43,173 nt of DNA, taken from Parcubacteria group bacterium Gr01-1014_20 (GTDB lineage Bacteria; Patescibacteriota; Minisyncoccia; UBA6257; 2-01-FULL-56-20). The notes under the pieces were generated by a model, which worked only from the letters and a program-made list of their open reading frames with translations, was not told where the DNA came from and made no database searches. Within the stretch, counting starts at the first letter, position 1; each line of letters begins with the position of its first letter. The stretch spans positions 1 through 43,173 of the forward strand of contig VMFW01000007.1 of the NCBI GenBank assembly GCA_007376265.1. The letters run 5' to 3'. The position numbers and the translations under genes are program-made. Positions 36,670-43,173 of this stretch are shown here, one piece after another.

Positions 36670-38016
36670 ATGGCATTTTTTGGGGGAAAACATGACGATA
36701 AAGCTCACGCCGAAGAAAAAGCAACGAAGGTGGAGCCGGGCGACAAGGTTGAAAAAATTGTTGAGGATAAGAAGTCATTAGGCAACGTTGCTTCACTCAA
36801 GCTTGAGATTGAAAAGCAGATTACGAAACCACTCGAGGAAGTTTCGATTGTTAATCTAGTCAATCTATTCATTTATTACGCTTTTATAGCGAGAGCGTCG
36901 GATGTTCACCTTGAGCCGATGGCGGATAAGATTAGGGTGCGTTTTAGGATCGACGGTGTGCTTCAGGATATTTTTGACAAGATTGCGATTACGAAATCTT
37001 TGCACCGCGAGCTCATCAGTCGCATTAAAGTGATGTCCGGGCTCCGGACCGATGAACATTTCACGCCGCAGGATGGAAGGTTTAAAGTAGAGCCGGATCA
37101 TGTGGGATCGATTGACGTGCGCGTTTCGATTATGCCGACCTATTACGGAGAGAACGCGGTTCTTCGACTGCTCGCTGAAACCCACACGTTCACCCTCGAG
37201 GATTTGGGGTTTTTGCCGGATGAGCTTAAAAAAGTGGAGAAGGCTATCCGGAAGCCCTACGGGATGATTTTGGCTAACGGCCCGACTGGTTCTGGTAAGA
37301 GCACCACGCTCTACACGATTTTGAAAAAACTGAACGTGCCCGGGATTTCAATTATTACCGTTGAAGATCCAATTGAATACTCACTTGAAGGGACCACTCA
37401 AATTCAGGTGGATACCAGGGTGGGTTTAACATTTGCCGGAGGGCTTCGGTCAATCTTGAGACAGGATCCGAACATTGTGATGGTGGGTGAAATTCGAGAC
37501 CAGGAAACAGCCTCGATCGCGGTTAACGCCGCTTTAACCGGACACTTGATGCTCTCGACACTCCACACTAATGATTCCGCCACCACTTTCCCGAGGCTGA
37601 TTGATATGGGTGTGCCGCCGTTTTTGATTGCTTCAACCGTCAATATTGCTATGGGGCAAAGGCTCATAAGGATGCTTTGCGAAAACTGTAAGAAAGAAAG
37701 GCAACTTAGCGAAAGCGAAATTCAGAGCCTTAAGGAAATTATTCCAAGCTTTGATTTTTCGAAACATAAAAAGTTTTTCATGACTCAAGGATGCGCGAAG
37801 TGTGGCAGTAGTGGATATAAGGGCCGGACGGGTATTAGGGAGGTGCTTGAGGTTAACGATGAGATTAGGCAGCTCATTATGAATCGGGCGAACTCTCAGG
37901 AGATTAAAAACGCGGCGGTTAAGAACGGAATGATGACGATGCTTGAAAACGGTATTCAAAAGGCGATTGCCGGGGTGACAAGCCTGGAGGAGGTTCTCCG
38001 GATTATCCACGAGTAG
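36670..38016 (+). CDS. pilB: Type IV pilus assembly ATPase PilB (locus B)
   Basis: The 448-aa paralogue of the locus A ATPase shares the same order of motifs: ARASDVHLEP, GPTGSGKSTTLYT, VEDPIEYSLEG, IVMVGEIRDQETA, LSTLHTND and a zinc motif CENC...CAKC. The N-terminus carries an extra charged, Lys/Glu-rich stretch of about 45 residues, probably disordered, in place of an N1 domain. pilC follows after about 70 bases. Two PilB proteins in one window suggest two pilus machines or a division of labour. Confidence 0.93.
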   Translation: MAFFGGKHDDKAHAEEKATKVEPGDKVEKIVEDKKSLGNVASLKLEIEKQITKPLEEVSIVNLVNLFIYYAFIARASDVHLEPMADKIRVRFRIDGVLQDIFDKIAITKSLHRELISRIKVMSGLRTDEHFTPQDGRFKVEPDHVGSIDVRVSIMPTYYGENAVLRLLAETHTFTLEDLGFLPDELKKVEKAIRKPYGMILANGPTGSGKSTTLYTILKKLNVPGISIITVEDPIEYSLEGTTQIQVDTRVGLTFAGGLRSILRQDPNIVMVGEIRDQETASIAVNAALTGHLMLSTLHTNDSATTFPRLIDMGVPPFLIASTVNIAMGQRLIRMLCENCKKERQLSESEIQSLKEIIPSFDFSKHKKFFMTQGCAKCGSSGYKGRTGIREVLEVNDEIRQLIMNRANSQEIKNAAVKNGMMTMLENGIQKAIAGVTSLEEVLRIIHE

Positions 38017-38049
38017 GCGACCCAGGATGTGATTTTGGGCACATGTCGC
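38017..38049 (+). other. Bulged hairpin between pilB and pilC of locus B
   Basis: GCGAC and ATGTG pair with CACAT and GTCGC, with a CCAGG bulge on one arm. It starts at the pilB stop. It may act as a processing or attenuation site between the two genes. Confidence 0.4.
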
Positions 38050-38088
38050 ATAGCAGAAAGATAATTCTTCCCGGTTTTTAAAAATTTT

Positions 38089-39171
38089 ATGGCTGGCAAA
38101 TTACGACTACATAAGTTTTCATTTTTTGAACATCTTTCGGTTCAGGAAAAAATAAATTTTGCGCGCCATCTTTCAATAGTGGTGAAAGCGGGTTTGCCGA
38201 TTTATGAGGGACTAAAAGTTATTCGCCGGCAAATTACCAATAAGACCCTAATCGAAGTGGTAGATGGCTTGATTGTGGACTTAAATAAGGGCCAGTCTTT
38301 GGCTGACAGTCTTGAATTTCACCGACACATTTTCGGAGATTTTTTTATCAATATCATAAGGGTGGGTGAGACTAGTGGAACTCTTTCGCAAAATCTTCTT
38401 TACCTGGCTGAAGAGCTAAAGAAATCGAAGGACCTGGCTGGAAAGATTAAGTCGGCGATGATTTATCCGCTTGTGATACTTGTAGCGACGGTGGCTATCA
38501 CCGGGTTTCTGACATTTTTCGTTTTCCCGAAAATTTTGCCAGTTTTTTCAGGGTTGAACGTTGAATTGCCATTTACCACCCGCCTCCTGATTCAAGTGCT
38601 CGATTTTTCTAAAACGTACGGTCTTTACTTTCTTGTCGGAGCGATAGTTTTTATCGTGGGTTTTCGCTTCGCGCTTAGGTTGCCGGTTTTCAGGTACTTT
38701 TTCCATCGATCACTTTTTTTTGTACCGGTTTTGTCGTCCCTTATTATAGATATTAATATGGCTAATTTTACTAGAATTTTGGGGCTACTCTTAAAAAGCG
38801 GAGTGAGAATTGTTGAGGCCACGATGATTACGAGTTCAACCATAAGCAACATGGTCTACAGTCGAGCGCTTGCAAAAGCGAACGAGGAAGTTAAGAAAGG
38901 CGTTCCTTTCGCGCAATATTTATCGGAGAATAAGAAATTTTTTCCACCGCTTCTAACTGGCATGATCGAAATCGGTGAAAATACAGGAAACTTGGAGGAG
39001 AATTTGTTTTATCTAGCCCAGTATTATACGGAAGAAATTGACACTCGGATTGCTAACTTGACCAACATGCTTGAGCCGATCCTCCTCCTTTTTATGGGCG
39101 TTTTCGTTGGTTTCGTAGCCCTTTCAATTATTACGCCGATGTACTCTATCTCGCAGGGATTGTCTAAGTAG
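38089..39171 (+). CDS. pilC: Type IV pilus inner-membrane platform protein PilC (locus B)
   Basis: Intact 360-aa PilC with two GspF domains and three transmembrane segments (about 137-160, 180-205 and 325-350). Motifs include ARHLSIVVKAGLPIYEGL, FPKILPVFSGLNVELPFTTR, MANFTRILGLLLKSGVRIVEA and PLLTGMIEIGENTGNLEENL. It serves as the reference that shows the frameshift in the locus A copy. A GATAAT 23 bases before the ATG may be an internal promoter. Confidence 0.93.
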   Translation: MAGKLRLHKFSFFEHLSVQEKINFARHLSIVVKAGLPIYEGLKVIRRQITNKTLIEVVDGLIVDLNKGQSLADSLEFHRHIFGDFFINIIRVGETSGTLSQNLLYLAEELKKSKDLAGKIKSAMIYPLVILVATVAITGFLTFFVFPKILPVFSGLNVELPFTTRLLIQVLDFSKTYGLYFLVGAIVFIVGFRFALRLPVFRYFFHRSLFFVPVLSSLIIDINMANFTRILGLLLKSGVRIVEATMITSSTISNMVYSRALAKANEEVKKGVPFAQYLSENKKFFPPLLTGMIEIGENTGNLEENLFYLAQYYTEEIDTRIANLTNMLEPILLLFMGVFVGFVALSIITPMYSISQGLSK

Positions 39172-39172
39172 G

Positions 39173-39255
39173 TTGTGAATAATGAATCTTGAAACACAGG
39201 TCATAAAACACGAAAGACAAAGGCGTTTATAATCATGAAAGATATATTTTGAGAC
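39173..39255 (+). repeat. GAATCTTGAAACA-type repeat words before the pilin gene
   Basis: TGAATCTTGAAACACAGG here and CGAATCCTGAAACATGAAA before the pilin gene at 41060 differ at few positions. Words of the same type lie between ftsE and ftsX. A TATATT ends seven bases before the ATG at 39256, the leaderless spacing. Confidence 0.45.
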
Positions 39256-41034
39256 ATGTCATATGGTTTGGGTTACATGAGGCGGGGCCTAACTTTCATA
39301 GACGTTATTATCAGCGTGGCGATTTTGTCTTTGCTTTTTGGAGGAATTTATCTTATCTATTTTTCTATCTTGGATGTGGTGACGGGATTAGACTTCAGGT
39401 CGGCGGCGACTTCAGCGCTAAATAGACAATTGGAGCTCATACGTAACCTGCCTTACGACAAAGTGGGGGTGGTAGGAGGAGTTCCTTCCGGGGTGATTCC
39501 GTCCGAGCAGACAATCGCGGTTGGGGATTTGGCTTTTACGATTAAGGCTTTGATTAGAAACATCGACGATCCTTTTGATGGGGTCTTGGGTGGAAATCCC
39601 AATGACACGGCACCCGCGGACTATAAACTCGTTCAGCTGGAGGTTAGCTGTTCGGCTTGCGCTCGATTTGTACCTCTGATTCTGACTGGAACGGTGGCGC
39701 CAAAAAACTTGGAGGGCGCCAGCAATAATGGATCGCTTTTTATAAACGCAATTGACGCGAACGGGTTTGCGGTAGCTCAGGCGGATGTGCGGGTGGTCAA
39801 CGCGAGCGTCACGCCCGCAATTGACTTAACTGATGCGACAAACTTGAGTGGAGTTTTGCAACTGGTGGGCGTACCGACCAGCACTCAAAATTATCAAATT
39901 GTTGTTAGCAAGCCAGGTTATTCCAGTGACCAGACCTATGTGATTGGGGAACCGTCGAACCCAAACCCATTAACACCTCCGGCGACGGTGGCAGCACAAA
40001 CAGTTACCACTATTACTTTTACGATTGATAAAGTGAGCACGCTTAAAGTCGACACAGTAAGTTCTCTTTGTGTCCCGGTGGGAAACAAAAATTTTTCAAT
40101 TAGCGGAATAAAACCGATAGGTATAAATCCAGACGTGCTTAAGTTTTCGACGAGCACGACTACCAACGCAAGCGGCACAAAAACTTTTTCAAATTTGGAA
40201 CTGGATACATACTCACTGGCTTTAAACGAGGCCGCATATGATCTTTTAGGTACAATTCCGCTGACCCCATTTATCGTTAATCCTAGTTCTACTTACGATT
40301 TTAAATTTGTCCTGACTCCGGCGGAGGCGCGATCACTTTTGGTGACCGCAAAGAGTCTTTCGGGGGGGCAGCCGATATCCGAGGCGGTCGCAACGCTGAC
40401 TAAGTCTGGATTTTCGGAAACTCTCGTGACGGGAAGGAACTATTTAAAGTTTACCGATTGGTCTCTAGGAGGTTATAGCAATCAGGACGGAGGGATTGAG
40501 CCGGATGACCCAGCGGGCGCTTTAAAACTTGAACTTAATGCTTCTTCAACTTATACGACCTCAACCGTGAGTTGGCTCGAGTCGAACACGATTGATTTCG
40601 GATCGACATCTTCGACTTTTTATTTGATAAGCTGGAATCCTGGGTCACAGTCACCGCTAACTGGGAGCGACAGTTTAAAGTTCCAAATCGCCACGAACAA
40701 CGACCAGGTAAGTTGGAACTATATAGGGCCGGATGGGACAAGTGGCAGTTACTACACTCAAAGCAGTTCAACGATTAGCTCTTCGAACAATTCGAAAAGA
40801 TATATGCGCTACAAAGTTTTTATGAAAACCGATGACGAAAACACAACTCCCGAACTTTATGATTTAAGAATCGATTTTGGCGGAGCTTGTGTGCCTTCAG
40901 GTCAAGCGCTTTTCGGTAATTTGGGATTGGGGGACTACACACTGGAGGTAGCTGCCACCGGGTTTCAGATTGTGACAAGTTCGGTCTCGATTACCGGAAA
41001 TTGGCAACAAGCTGGTGTGGAGATGACTCCTTGA
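39256..41034 (+). CDS. Large pilin-like protein with carboxypeptidase-regulatory-like domains
   Basis: A prepilin leader (MSYGLGYMRRG) precedes LTFIDVIISVAILSLLFGGIYLIYF, with Asp rather than Glu at position 5. The 592-aa protein then has a PilV/GspI-like part (ALNRQLELIRNLPYDKVG). Later stretches such as LFINAIDANGFAVAQADVRVVN and LLVTAKSLSGGQPISEAVATL look like carboxypeptidase-regulatory/Ig-like sandwiches. The middle region (SSTYTTSTVSWLES, LKFQIATNNDQVSWNYIGPDGTSG) resembles a further beta-sandwich. It is probably a pilus-tip adhesin of locus B. Confidence 0.8.
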   Translation: MSYGLGYMRRGLTFIDVIISVAILSLLFGGIYLIYFSILDVVTGLDFRSAATSALNRQLELIRNLPYDKVGVVGGVPSGVIPSEQTIAVGDLAFTIKALIRNIDDPFDGVLGGNPNDTAPADYKLVQLEVSCSACARFVPLILTGTVAPKNLEGASNNGSLFINAIDANGFAVAQADVRVVNASVTPAIDLTDATNLSGVLQLVGVPTSTQNYQIVVSKPGYSSDQTYVIGEPSNPNPLTPPATVAAQTVTTITFTIDKVSTLKVDTVSSLCVPVGNKNFSISGIKPIGINPDVLKFSTSTTTNASGTKTFSNLELDTYSLALNEAAYDLLGTIPLTPFIVNPSSTYDFKFVLTPAEARSLLVTAKSLSGGQPISEAVATLTKSGFSETLVTGRNYLKFTDWSLGGYSNQDGGIEPDDPAGALKLELNASSTYTTSTVSWLESNTIDFGSTSSTFYLISWNPGSQSPLTGSDSLKFQIATNNDQVSWNYIGPDGTSGSYYTQSSSTISSSNNSKRYMRYKVFMKTDDENTTPELYDLRIDFGGACVPSGQALFGNLGLGDYTLEVAATGFQIVTSSVSITGNWQQAGVEMTP

Positions 41035-41059
41035 TAATGCAAACCACGAATCCTGAAAC

Positions 41060-41728
41060 ATGAAAAACAGAGTATTAAACACCAAAGTGACTCAAGGCTT
41101 GAAATTCGAATTTCGTGATCATCAGGGTTTTTCGCTTATCGAGGTGGTGATTGTAGCGGCTTTGGCGGTCGGGGTACTTTTTGTGATTGTTTCTCTTCGA
41201 GGAAATGTTGGAAATTTAGAAAATATTATTACTCAGAAACTAGCGTCAAGACAGGACATTGAGCAAGTTTTTCAGATTATGACTACCGAGATTAGGTCGG
41301 CTAGCCAGGCTTCGAATGGGGCATACGCGATTGGGGCGGCGACGACAAGTTCCTTTTCTTTTTACAGCGATGTAGATGGCGATAAAATTTATGATAAGGT
41401 TAGATATTTCTTAGCAACGAGCACGGCGGTGACAAGCACCGTTTACCGGGGAGTAATCAAGCCGACCGGAAATCCGTTGCAGTACGCAACTTCGAGCGAG
41501 ATGGTTTCAACGGCCATTAAAAACTTTGTTAAATCAACTAGCACCAATTTTTTTGAGTACTATGACGCAGATTACACTGGCTCGGAGCCGGCGATGACGT
41601 CAACTCAAGACATTACAAAAATTAGAATTGTTAAGGTTTCAGTTTATGCGGATGTGACTCCCGGAAAGGCGCCGAAACCGGTTTTCTTTTCAAGCTTTGT
41701 TTCAATTAGGAATTTACGTTCCAACTAG
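41060..41728 (+). CDS. PilW/GspJ-like minor pilin
   Basis: A long leader of about 22 residues (MKNRVLNTKVTQGLKF and following) ends at HQG, followed by FSLIEVVIVAALAVGVLFVIVSL (E at position 5). The segment KLASRQDIEQVFQIMTTEIRSASQAS fits the PilW/GspJ subgroup. The 222-aa product is the second pilin-like gene of locus B. The leader region contains AATTCGAATTTC, again repeat-like sequence within a prepilin leader, as in the locus A GspH-like gene. Confidence 0.82.
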   Translation: MKNRVLNTKVTQGLKFEFRDHQGFSLIEVVIVAALAVGVLFVIVSLRGNVGNLENIITQKLASRQDIEQVFQIMTTEIRSASQASNGAYAIGAATTSSFSFYSDVDGDKIYDKVRYFLATSTAVTSTVYRGVIKPTGNPLQYATSSEMVSTAIKNFVKSTSTNFFEYYDADYTGSEPAMTSTQDITKIRIVKVSVYADVTPGKAPKPVFFSSFVSIRNLRSN

Positions 41729-41740
41729 TAAATCTTCGAG

Positions 41741-43173
41741 ATGACCTTTAACAAGAAACACAATTTCAAAAGAGAGGGGCAGTTGTCGCTTGAAGTGATT
41801 TTCTTTGCCGCGGTGGTGCTTATCATTATGACTGGTTTTATTTTCTGGGCGCTCTCTTTTCTGAAGCTTTCGGTTCGGGTTTTTTATAAAACCATGGCTT
41901 TTTCGGTAGCCGAGGGTGGAATTGAATATTATCGTTGGCACTTGGCTCACAATACTACAGACTATTGGGATGGGCAGGGATCAACCAGTACGGGTCCGTA
42001 CACCCATGATTACTATGATAAAAATGGCCAGAAGATCGGAAGTTTTAGCTTGGAGATAACGCCACCGCCGACTGGATCAACGATCGTTACCGTACGTAGC
42101 ACTGGCCGAGTTATAGCTGATAGTTCCGTGGATAAGGTGATTGAGGTAAGGATGGGTATCCCCTCGTTTGCTAAGTACGCATGGGCTATCAACGGAGATG
42201 TTAATTTTGGAACGGCGGCCGAGGTTTTTGGGCCGGTTCACTCAAACGGTGGGCTTCACTTTGACGGGTTGGCTCACAATTTGGTTACGAGTGCTTTAAC
42301 ATCTTACGATGATCCCGACCACCAAGAACCAGGGACTGATCCACTGGAATTTTCAGTGCATACTCATAGAGCGCCAGTTGACCCATTGCCGCCGGCAGCG
42401 GTGCCGAGCCGCACAGACGTTTTTCAGGTTGGCCGACAGCTTTCGGTACCGGCGGTAGATTTTCCGGGTTTGACTCAAGACCTAGCGCAGATTCGAGCCG
42501 ATGCCTCGAGTACCGGTTTCTATCGGCCTTCATCCACGGCCTTTGGTTACGACATGCTTTTTAAGACTAACGATACTTTTGATTTATTTCGGGTAACTGC
42601 CCTAGTTCCGCCGGGAAGTTGTACGAGCTCCCAAAGCTATTGGGGGACTTGGAGTATCCAATCCTCAACTCTACTCGGCAACTATCCTTTTCCGACCAGC
42701 GGCTTGATTTTTCTTGAAGATAACGTTTGGGTTCGGGGGCAGATTAATACCGCCCGACTGACTTTGGGGTCCGGTCGTTTTCCCAACCAACAATCCACCT
42801 GGTCGAGTATCACCATAAATAATGATTTACTTTATACGAATTATGATGGCCAAGATACCATCGGTTTGATTTCACAGAATAATGTTAATATCGGTTTAGT
42901 GAGCGAAGATGATTTGAGGGTGGACGGAGCACTCATTGCTCAAAACGGAAGAGTGGGTCGCCACTCTTATAGTCAGTCGGCCTGTGGGTCAACGCGGAGT
43001 AGGGCGCTCTTCACTTCCTATGGGATGTTGGGTTCAAACACTCGCCCTGGATTTTATTATTCGGCTACTAACGGTTATCAGGCAAGAAATTATATCTATG
43101 ATGCCAACTTACTATATGGACCGCCGCCTAGTTTTCCGCTCACCAGCGACAACTACACCCAGATTTCGTGGGA
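41741..43173 (+). CDS. PilX-like pilin with long exported domain (3' end cut by window)
   Basis: This gene is missing from the ORF track because it is open to the window end (477 codons and two bases). ATG at 41741 starts a leader ending REG, then QLSLEVIFFAAVVLIIMTGFIFWALSF with E at position 5. The helix segment TMAFSVAEGGIEYYRWHL is PilX-like (AEGG). The exported part has WAINGDVNFGTAAEVFGPVHSNGG and later NNVNIGLVSEDDLRVDGALIAQNG, a beta-helix-like pattern common in large PilX-type proteins. It follows the PilW-like gene by 12 bases. Confidence 0.82.
   Translation, partial: MTFNKKHNFKREGQLSLEVIFFAAVVLIIMTGFIFWALSFLKLSVRVFYKTMAFSVAEGGIEYYRWHLAHNTTDYWDGQGSTSTGPYTHDYYDKNGQKIGSFSLEITPPPTGSTIVTVRSTGRVIADSSVDKVIEVRMGIPSFAKYAWAINGDVNFGTAAEVFGPVHSNGGLHFDGLAHNLVTSALTSYDDPDHQEPGTDPLEFSVHTHRAPVDPLPPAAVPSRTDVFQVGRQLSVPAVDFPGLTQDLAQIRADASSTGFYRPSSTAFGYDMLFKTNDTFDLFRVTALVPPGSCTSSQSYWGTWSIQSSTLLGNYPFPTSGLIFLEDNVWVRGQINTARLTLGSGRFPNQQSTWSSITINNDLLYTNYDGQDTIGLISQNNVNIGLVSEDDLRVDGALIAQNGRVGRHSYSQSACGSTRSRALFTSYGMLGSNTRPGFYYSATNGYQARNYIYDANLLYGPPPSFPLTSDNYTQISW

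Noticed and set aside
1-43173. Recoded UGA (glycine) genetic code
   Set aside because: prfB is intact, UGA ends several genes at sensible places, and proteins are full length under the standard code.
1-43173. CRISPR array, prophage, transposase or integrase
   Set aside because: No regularly spaced repeats and no such genes on either strand. The only mobile-like items are the short repeats described.

Overview
The window looks like chromosomal DNA from a streamlined bacterium of the Patescibacteria/CPR type, probably Parcubacteria-like. This is inferred from gene content and was not tested phylogenetically. The genes are short and densely packed on both strands. Both tRNA genes lack an encoded CCA. 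There are two type IV pilus loci with short PilB proteins and pilin-like proteins carrying large extra domains, plus many single-domain Nudix, HAD, HIT and GIY-YIG proteins and peptidoglycan/division genes (ddl, ftsEX). A canonical prfB is present and UGA is used as a stop, so the standard bacterial code applies. No phage, transposase, CRISPR array or rRNA was seen, and no gap between genes exceeds 300 bases.

Layout. 1-1102: 3' part of a pilin with a C-terminal beta-rich domain. 1234-4564: tRNA-Thr(CGU) abutting prfB, then ftsE-ftsX and a membrane-anchored protein. 4660-6959: anchored cupredoxin, DUF4382 protein (minus), YhhQ/VUT transporter. 7098-8306: a decayed phosphate-transport locus (DUF47 fragment joined to a PiT tail) running in frame into msrA. 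8353-11722: DEAD-box helicase, a vestigial second typA start, typA. 11863-17797: pilus locus A (pilB, frameshifted pilC, five pilin-like genes). 17886-19850 (minus): membrane protein, CYTH protein, obg. 20010-24473: nadA, HAD and GH18 proteins (minus), a PQ-loop-like protein, an unknown protein. 24585-26849: tRNA-Gln(CUG), Nudix, HAD, ddl. 26915-28052: Trypco2-like, MltR-like and GIY-YIG genes. 28172-31498: Nudix-GNAT fusion (minus) and an MBOAT/SGNH O-acetylation pair. 31552-36620: coiled-coil protein (minus), ABC-F, a small CxxC protein, HIT and 2H proteins, an 80-aa protein, an EEP hydrolase and a DUF1003 protein. 36670-43173: pilus locus B (pilB, pilC and three pilin-like genes, the last cut by the window end).

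What stands out is how genes start. About ten genes on both strands have a -10 hexamer ending 6-8 bases before the start codon, often with an upstream TGn. That geometry puts the transcription start on the start codon, so these mRNAs should be leaderless. prfB starts two bases after the tRNA-Thr discriminator base, so tRNA 3' processing would also leave a nearly leaderless mRNA. A second group (nadA, the PQ-loop-like gene, the CxxC gene, DUF47) has purine-rich ribosome binding sites with recognisable -35/-10 promoters.

The window also records genome change: deletion of most of a DUF47-PiT operon, a 12/13-identical recoded copy of the TypA start upstream of typA, a one-base frameshift in pilC, a 33-base in-frame insertion in a pilin leader that belongs to a three-copy repeat family, and an ~80-base leader shared by two unrelated genes.
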